Below are positions 59,901 through 64,000 of a DNA stretch of 64,000 nucleotides, piece by piece. The notes under the pieces were generated by a model, which ran no database searches, was not told where the DNA came from, and saw nothing but the letters and a program-made list of their open reading frames with translations. The DNA is from Drosophila miranda (taxonomy: Eukaryota; Arthropoda; Insecta; Diptera; Drosophilidae): positions 7,719,501 to 7,783,500 of the forward strand of contig NC_046676.1 of assembly GCF_003369915.1 (NCBI RefSeq). The letters run 5' to 3'. Every line of letters starts with the position of its first letter. Position 1 is the first letter of the stretch. Made by a program: the position numbers and the translations under genes.

Positions 59901-60293
59901 CTTGGATCTGGATGCATTTGTTGTCGTGTGCTTTATGACTCCACATACTAGTCTACCCACGGAATCAGTGTCGTTTTGCTCCAGTGCTGCATATATGGCT
60001 TCAATAATATTTTCCAAGTCGCATTCGACGGCAAACTGTTCCCAGGTTTCATATTGACTACTGCCAGTGGATGTGTCCGCTCCAGAATCTTTCAGATTTC
60101 CTCGGAATCGTTTGGATGGATTTCCTAAGGCGGACGATGCTTCCCGCTTTCTTTCTGATGACAATATGGGTTTAATGGGAATAATTTTGGATTTTGGATC
60201 ATCTCGACAGCTCTTTGTTCCAAGCGCAAACAGTTCCCCACCAAGTGGCACCTTTTTCTGTGATCTACCCGATCCACCTTTTCCGCGATCCAT
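53951..60293 (-). CDS. IntS1: Integrator complex subunit 1 (one-base frameshift in this sequence)
   Basis: Largest scaffold subunit of Integrator, the RNA polymerase II-bound complex that cleaves snRNA 3' ends and attenuates mRNA transcription. Exons: 60293-58985, 58929-57951, 57889-53951. The protein is helical HEAT-type throughout. It starts MDRGKGGSGRSQKK, with Integrator-1 conserved regions such as LVKFAQQLLSYICFNIKG and PILDYWFP. In exon 2 the frame breaks at a run of four G at 58132-58135. Before it the protein reads LPSDYEP, and after it, in another frame, KLAIIAFYWKTWLILL. Family members read straight through here. The coding total is 6,227 bases, one short of a multiple of three; with one base restored it would be about 2,075 residues, the usual size. 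The gene is essential, so a sequencing or assembly error is the likeliest cause. Confidence 0.93.
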
Positions 60294-60931
60294 TTTTTAC
60301 TTTTATTTTGAGGATTAACACATCAGGTGTGACCAACTTCCATGAAGTGGCACAGTGGCAGTTTGGAGAGCAGAAATGCACCAACGGGTTCCAAGTTGTT
60401 GGGACGACTTTGAAACGATGGAATAAATACACATTCATACATAAACTTTGTTGCTATTAACATCATAGTAAAAATGTAATACAGTTATTTTCATACATCA
60501 AAAAGTCCTTCCGCTAATTATCAAATAAGAGTTATTTGTCTTTGTTTTGTTTTTTGAGTCTACTAAATTTATAAGTGAATTTTTAAAAATAAACTTCACA
60601 GCCATTAATTGGATTTCTTTCTATAAACCCGTATATATAAGTATACTGTAAAATGAAATACTTGAAAATTAAGTTTAAACTGATTATTTTGGAGAAGAAT
60701 TTTTAGATTTATGTTATTGTTAGACATGTTATTGTGAAAAGTGACTTTTCGTTCCGAATATTTCACTGAAGATGCGGTGCCGTTTTGTAGCTATCCAGTT
60801 AAGGTTACTCTTAGCTGCATCTAACATTGTTTATACAAAAATTTCATTAAAATTGGGAGTTCTACACAATATTATTAAGATAGATTAATTATAGTTGGAG
60901 CTCCAACATAATATCAGTACTGTACTCAAAC
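60294..60931. other. Divergent IntS1/Not11 region
   Basis: About 640 bp, AT-rich after 60450. It includes the IntS1 5' leader. No coding frame is supported. A clear promoter element was not seen. Confidence 0.4.
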
Positions 60932-61802
60932 ATGTTTCTATCTATCGCCCCCCCATTAATGGACTTTGAAGACGAATTGCTGTGGATAAATCAGTCAAAC
61001 AGTGGAAAACTGAAAATATTATATGACAAATCGAATTATGTTACCCCCAATACAAAGCTCCTCATTGAACAAGCATTTATACAGCCTCTAAGTCTTCAGG
61101 ATCAACAGATACTGTTTGATGATTTGCTGAAACAGAACTCTGACATTACGCACCAATATGGATTGACACCCGCAAAGGTATGTTTCATTTCATTGAAATT
61201 GTGTTGATTGATAGCCAAATGTCTTTTATAGCTTCCCCTGCTGGTTGAAAACAATCCACTCATTTCCATCGAAATCTTATTAAGACTAATGATGACCTCG
61301 GACATTACAGAGTACTTTAACATATTGGTTAATATGGACATAACGTTGCATTCCATGGAGGTGGTCAACAGGTAAGTTTGACACAAATCAATGCACTATT
61401 TGTACATTAAATTAACTCTGTTTTGTCCTTTCCTTCTACTCAGATTAACAACGTCTGGTCCTCTACCCACAGAGTTCATTCATTTGTACATCAGTAATTG
61501 TATCTCAACCTGTGAAACAGTCAAAGATAAGTACATGCAGTCCCGTCTGGTACGGCTAGTATGTGTGTTTCTACAGTCTTTAATTCGAAATAAGATCGTT
61601 AACGTCAAGGTAAGTGACTAAGTTATCGATTTAGTATGGCTTTAATATTACATTCAATCAATTGCAGGAATTGTTCATTGAAATTGAGGCCTTCTGCGTT
61701 GGCTTTAGCAAAATTAAGGAAGCAGCAGCATTATATCGTCTCATTAAACATTTGGAAACAGGAGAAAGTGCACTGTCCTCGAATTCCTTATCGAAGCAAT
61801 AG
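60932..61802 (+). CDS. Not11: CCR4-NOT transcription complex subunit 11
   Basis: Binds the Not1 N-terminus with Not10 as an accessory module of the CCR4-NOT deadenylase. Exons: 60932-61177, 61232-61371, 61444-61609, 61668-61802; in phase, 228 residues from the first ATG or 219 from the second (MDFEDELLW). The conserved C-terminal DUF2363-type region is strong: [85 protein letters not shown]. Human CNOT11 is more than twice as long, with an extra N-terminal region; the short form appears normal for flies but I could not check this. Confidence 0.92.
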
Positions 61803-62040
61803 CCAATTCTATTATTAACATGTGTAGTAACTTTGTAACTTTTTTATACAATGAAAAGGTTGTTGATGAAAAGCCAATCAAAATTGTACCAATAATTTCT
61901 AGAGTGTACCCATACCCGCCCCTGGCCGGTCCCGGGGAAACCACATAAATAGATTTTTAAAAAAAGGAGGAAACGCATTTACTACATGTAAAAACAAATT
62001 CGCATTTAATAACTTAAGTATCTAGTTGAAGATTTGTATT
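61803..62040. other. Convergent Not11/MAN1 3' region
   Basis: 238 bp between stops. ATTAAA on the minus strand at 62004-62009 is a likely MAN1 signal. No AATAAA was found on the plus strand right after Not11. Confidence 0.45.
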
Positions 62041-63981
62041 TTATGAGTGAGTGTTGGCTGCCTCGTTTGGAAGAAAATATGGGGGCTCGGCTGCTGGTTT
62101 TGGGAAACGGCTTAGATAGCGTTCAAGTCTTAGAAATTTAATCGATATTAGGCGATTGTCGAACCACCATCCATTGATTTCATTGTGTATCATGCCAGCG
62201 TCCTCCTCAGTTGCACATCGGATATAGACGCAGCACGACTGTATATCCAGTTGCACGTCACATATCTTACAGCGGGGTCCGACCTTCTCAATGATTGACT
62301 CCACGATGGACTGCTTCAAGTTGGGTTGTTCGACTTCTGTCAAATCAAACATGTGTCTGACCTTCAGACAGGGTGTCGGTGGGTTCGCAATTTTGTTTGA
62401 ATTATCGAGTGCGGAAATCTGCCACTTCTTGCCCAATTCATTTTTCTCCAAGTTCCGGTTCCAGGCAATGGTGCGCAGTGTCTTCCCGTCTCGTAAGGCC
62501 ATGCCGAACAGCACCCGACTATCGATCTTCTCCAACATCTTGATGGCTTTATTCCAATACGAAAGTTGCTTAGAGCGTTTCTCCGAAGGCACAAGCTTTT
62601 CCTGTAGCTGGTTCAATGTCAGTTCAGGGCTTTCAGACTGCAAGCTCTGGTTTTTCAGTTCTTGTATGATGTCTTTTGTTAATTGGTCCACAGCAACCAG
62701 GGCTTTCTTTTGTTGCATGCGATACACTACTATGCCAAAATAGACCATGAGGACGCCGAATACCACCAGAATGAGAGTACCCATTACTGCAAAAAAGCGT
62801 TTAATTTTCTTAAATACAACGCACTTGAGAGGCAGATTTGGTTCAGACAGTTCAAAGTAAGAGCCCTGTTCCAGAGTATCGGCCGAGCCCGTTGTACCCA
62901 AAATGTTTATCATCCATTGCGGATTCTCCGAGATTAGGTATTGAATGGCCAGAAGATTGCTCTGCATATTCGCCCTTGGAGTCTTGCTATTAATGACTAG
63001 CTCGCTGACAAACTCGCTCACGTCAAGGCTTGGCGACTGGCTGGCATCTGTACAGTGATGGAGCCTGGCTCGCTCGTTCAAACGCTTAAAAAGTTCCTCA
63101 CTCATGAGCAACAAACTCTTTAAAGATTCTTTTCCTATGCAGTGCACCTTCTCGGTGGCCGATTGCAAGTCATTTTGGTTACACAATGTATACTTCAATG
63201 CTGTTTTGTCCATGGGGCTCTGATCAAATTTCTTGCTCGTATAGAGGACTGTAATTATTGCCAGAAATATCACCAAGAGACCAATCAGCATTTGTGGTAT
63301 GATGTATTGTCTAATATCGGGGTTTTTAAAAAACGACTTAAGATCGGATAAGACGAAACGTTTAAATTTTCCATTCCTTGGTTGCGGTATCCTCGACATT
63401 TGAGCAGCGTGCGTGACTTTGGGACTGATCTTCCTCTGCAGTGTTGTGTCCCGAAAGCTTAGCAATCTATTAACCACGCCTCCATCTGAAATTTTTACTT
63501 TTCCACTCTGCTTGGCATAGCTGTTGGACGAGTCAATCGAGAAGGGCATGGAGCACTGTGGGCGGTATGTGCCATTCATATTCATATTGTGCGGCATGCA
63601 CTCACTGTCGTAATTGGGTGCCACAACAGGTGGTGGGGCATACATCTTGGAAGGCGACATTTGCAGTGTGTTTAAATCGGGCTCGTCGTAGTTACGCTGG
63701 TTAAATACTGAAGGATTTCTGCACAATTCAATGTCGTTGTTGTTGTCTACAGCAGACAAACGCTGTGGATATTTAAATATAGGTTGCTCGCGCTGCTCTG
63801 GAGAGTACAGGGCATACTTGGTACTTCTTCTCTTTAGTTTCTCCGCCTTTTTGTGTTTTTTTAACTTTTGAATTAAAACCGCTCTGGTTGTTTCCGTCAC
63901 AGGAGTGCTTGGAAATCCGCATTGAATCAGCTTTCTATGCAGATCGAGGTCGCTCAGGCTGCTTAAGCTTTCCGTTGACAT
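62041..63981 (-). CDS. MAN1: MAN1, LEM-domain inner nuclear membrane protein
   Basis: Inner nuclear membrane protein that binds BAF through its LEM domain and restrains Smad/Mad signalling through its C-terminus. Single coding exon, 646 residues, the normal fly length. LEM domain at about residues 1-45 ([13 protein letters not shown]...TRAVLIQKL). Two membrane segments at about 226-248 ([20 protein letters not shown]) and 397-420 ([20 protein letters not shown]) flank a lumenal region. The C-terminal domain (about 440-646) includes the winged-helix part and the RRM-like UHM fold ([21 protein letters not shown]). The start ATG is 19 bases from the end of the window, so any 5' UTR intron is outside. 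Confidence 0.96.
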   Translation of the reverse strand: MSTESLSSLSDLDLHRKLIQCGFPSTPVTETTRAVLIQKLKKHKKAEKLKRRSTKYALYSPEQREQPIFKYPQRLSAVDNNNDIELCRNPSVFNQRNYDEPDLNTLQMSPSKMYAPPPVVAPNYDSECMPHNMNMNGTYRPQCSMPFSIDSSNSYAKQSGKVKISDGGVVNRLLSFRDTTLQRKISPKVTHAAQMSRIPQPRNGKFKRFVLSDLKSFFKNPDIRQYIIPQMLIGLLVIFLAIITVLYTSKKFDQSPMDKTALKYTLCNQNDLQSATEKVHCIGKESLKSLLLMSEELFKRLNERARLHHCTDASQSPSLDVSEFVSELVINSKTPRANMQSNLLAIQYLISENPQWMINILGTTGSADTLEQGSYFELSEPNLPLKCVVFKKIKRFFAVMGTLILVVFGVLMVYFGIVVYRMQQKKALVAVDQLTKDIIQELKNQSLQSESPELTLNQLQEKLVPSEKRSKQLSYWNKAIKMLEKIDSRVLFGMALRDGKTLRTIAWNRNLEKNELGKKWQISALDNSNKIANPPTPCLKVRHMFDLTEVEQPNLKQSIVESIIEKVGPRCKICDVQLDIQSCCVYIRCATEEDAGMIHNEINGWWFDNRLISIKFLRLERYLSRFPKPAAEPPYFLPNEAANTHS

Positions 63982-64000
63982 TTTAGGTATATGTTATCTG

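Noticed and set aside
54162-60318. Many plus-strand frames of 60-160 codons opposite IntS1.
   Set aside because: They are shadows of the long IntS1 exons, with no conserved motif of their own.

Overview
This is euchromatic DNA from a fly, almost certainly Drosophila. Introns are short GT-AG introns, intergenic DNA is rich in CATATGTA/TACATA repeats, and the genes are recognisable as the block at cytological 60A-60B of D. melanogaster 2R (Muller element C). The proteins differ from D. melanogaster at many positions, so this is another species. The frequent TACTCGTA/TACGAGTA words would fit the obscura group, but that is a guess.

Layout from left to right: Snama (RBBP6-type E3 ligase, minus, C-terminal end outside the window); a 3.0-kb errantivirus (gypsy-class LTR retroelement) that has lost gag 3' and all of pol; a secreted Ser/Thr-rich protein gene (minus); a Mic10-type cristae gene (minus) with a disturbed small membrane-protein frame upstream; a catalytically dead, probably GPI-anchored carboxylesterase-like gene (plus); Mlp60A, with a one-LIM short form and a five-LIM long form (minus); Gpat4 with duplicated acyltransferase exons (minus); yorkie (plus); Rap2l (minus); RpL39 (plus) facing RpL12 (minus); eIF5A (minus); a second secreted Thr-rich protein gene (minus); ppk29 (plus) facing seizure (minus); gammaSnap1 (plus); a small minus-strand gene interrupted by one TAG; twinstar/cofilin (plus) facing IntS1 (minus, with a one-base frameshift in this sequence); Not11 (plus); and MAN1 (minus). 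Coding models were built by hand from reading frames and splice sites. Every multi-exon model closes in phase except IntS1, which is one base short.

The genes are mostly unrelated housekeeping or signalling genes: translation (RpL39, RpL12, eIF5A), RNA processing and decay (IntS1, Not11, Snama), actin and muscle (twinstar, Mlp60A), lipid synthesis (Gpat4), Hippo output (yki) and nuclear envelope (MAN1). The clearest cross-gene interaction is at ppk29/sei, two ion-channel genes whose 3' ends converge and appear to overlap. That arrangement is reported in D. melanogaster to form a natural antisense pair.

The items most worth a second look are the Mlp60A and sei stop codons that sit inside splice donors, the mutually exclusive exon pair in Gpat4, the pol-less errantivirus with nearly identical LTRs, the TAG-interrupted small gene at 49.7-50.0 kb, the IntS1 frameshift and the inactive esterase. 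I found no CRISPR, no tRNA or rRNA gene, and no wholly new multi-gene system.
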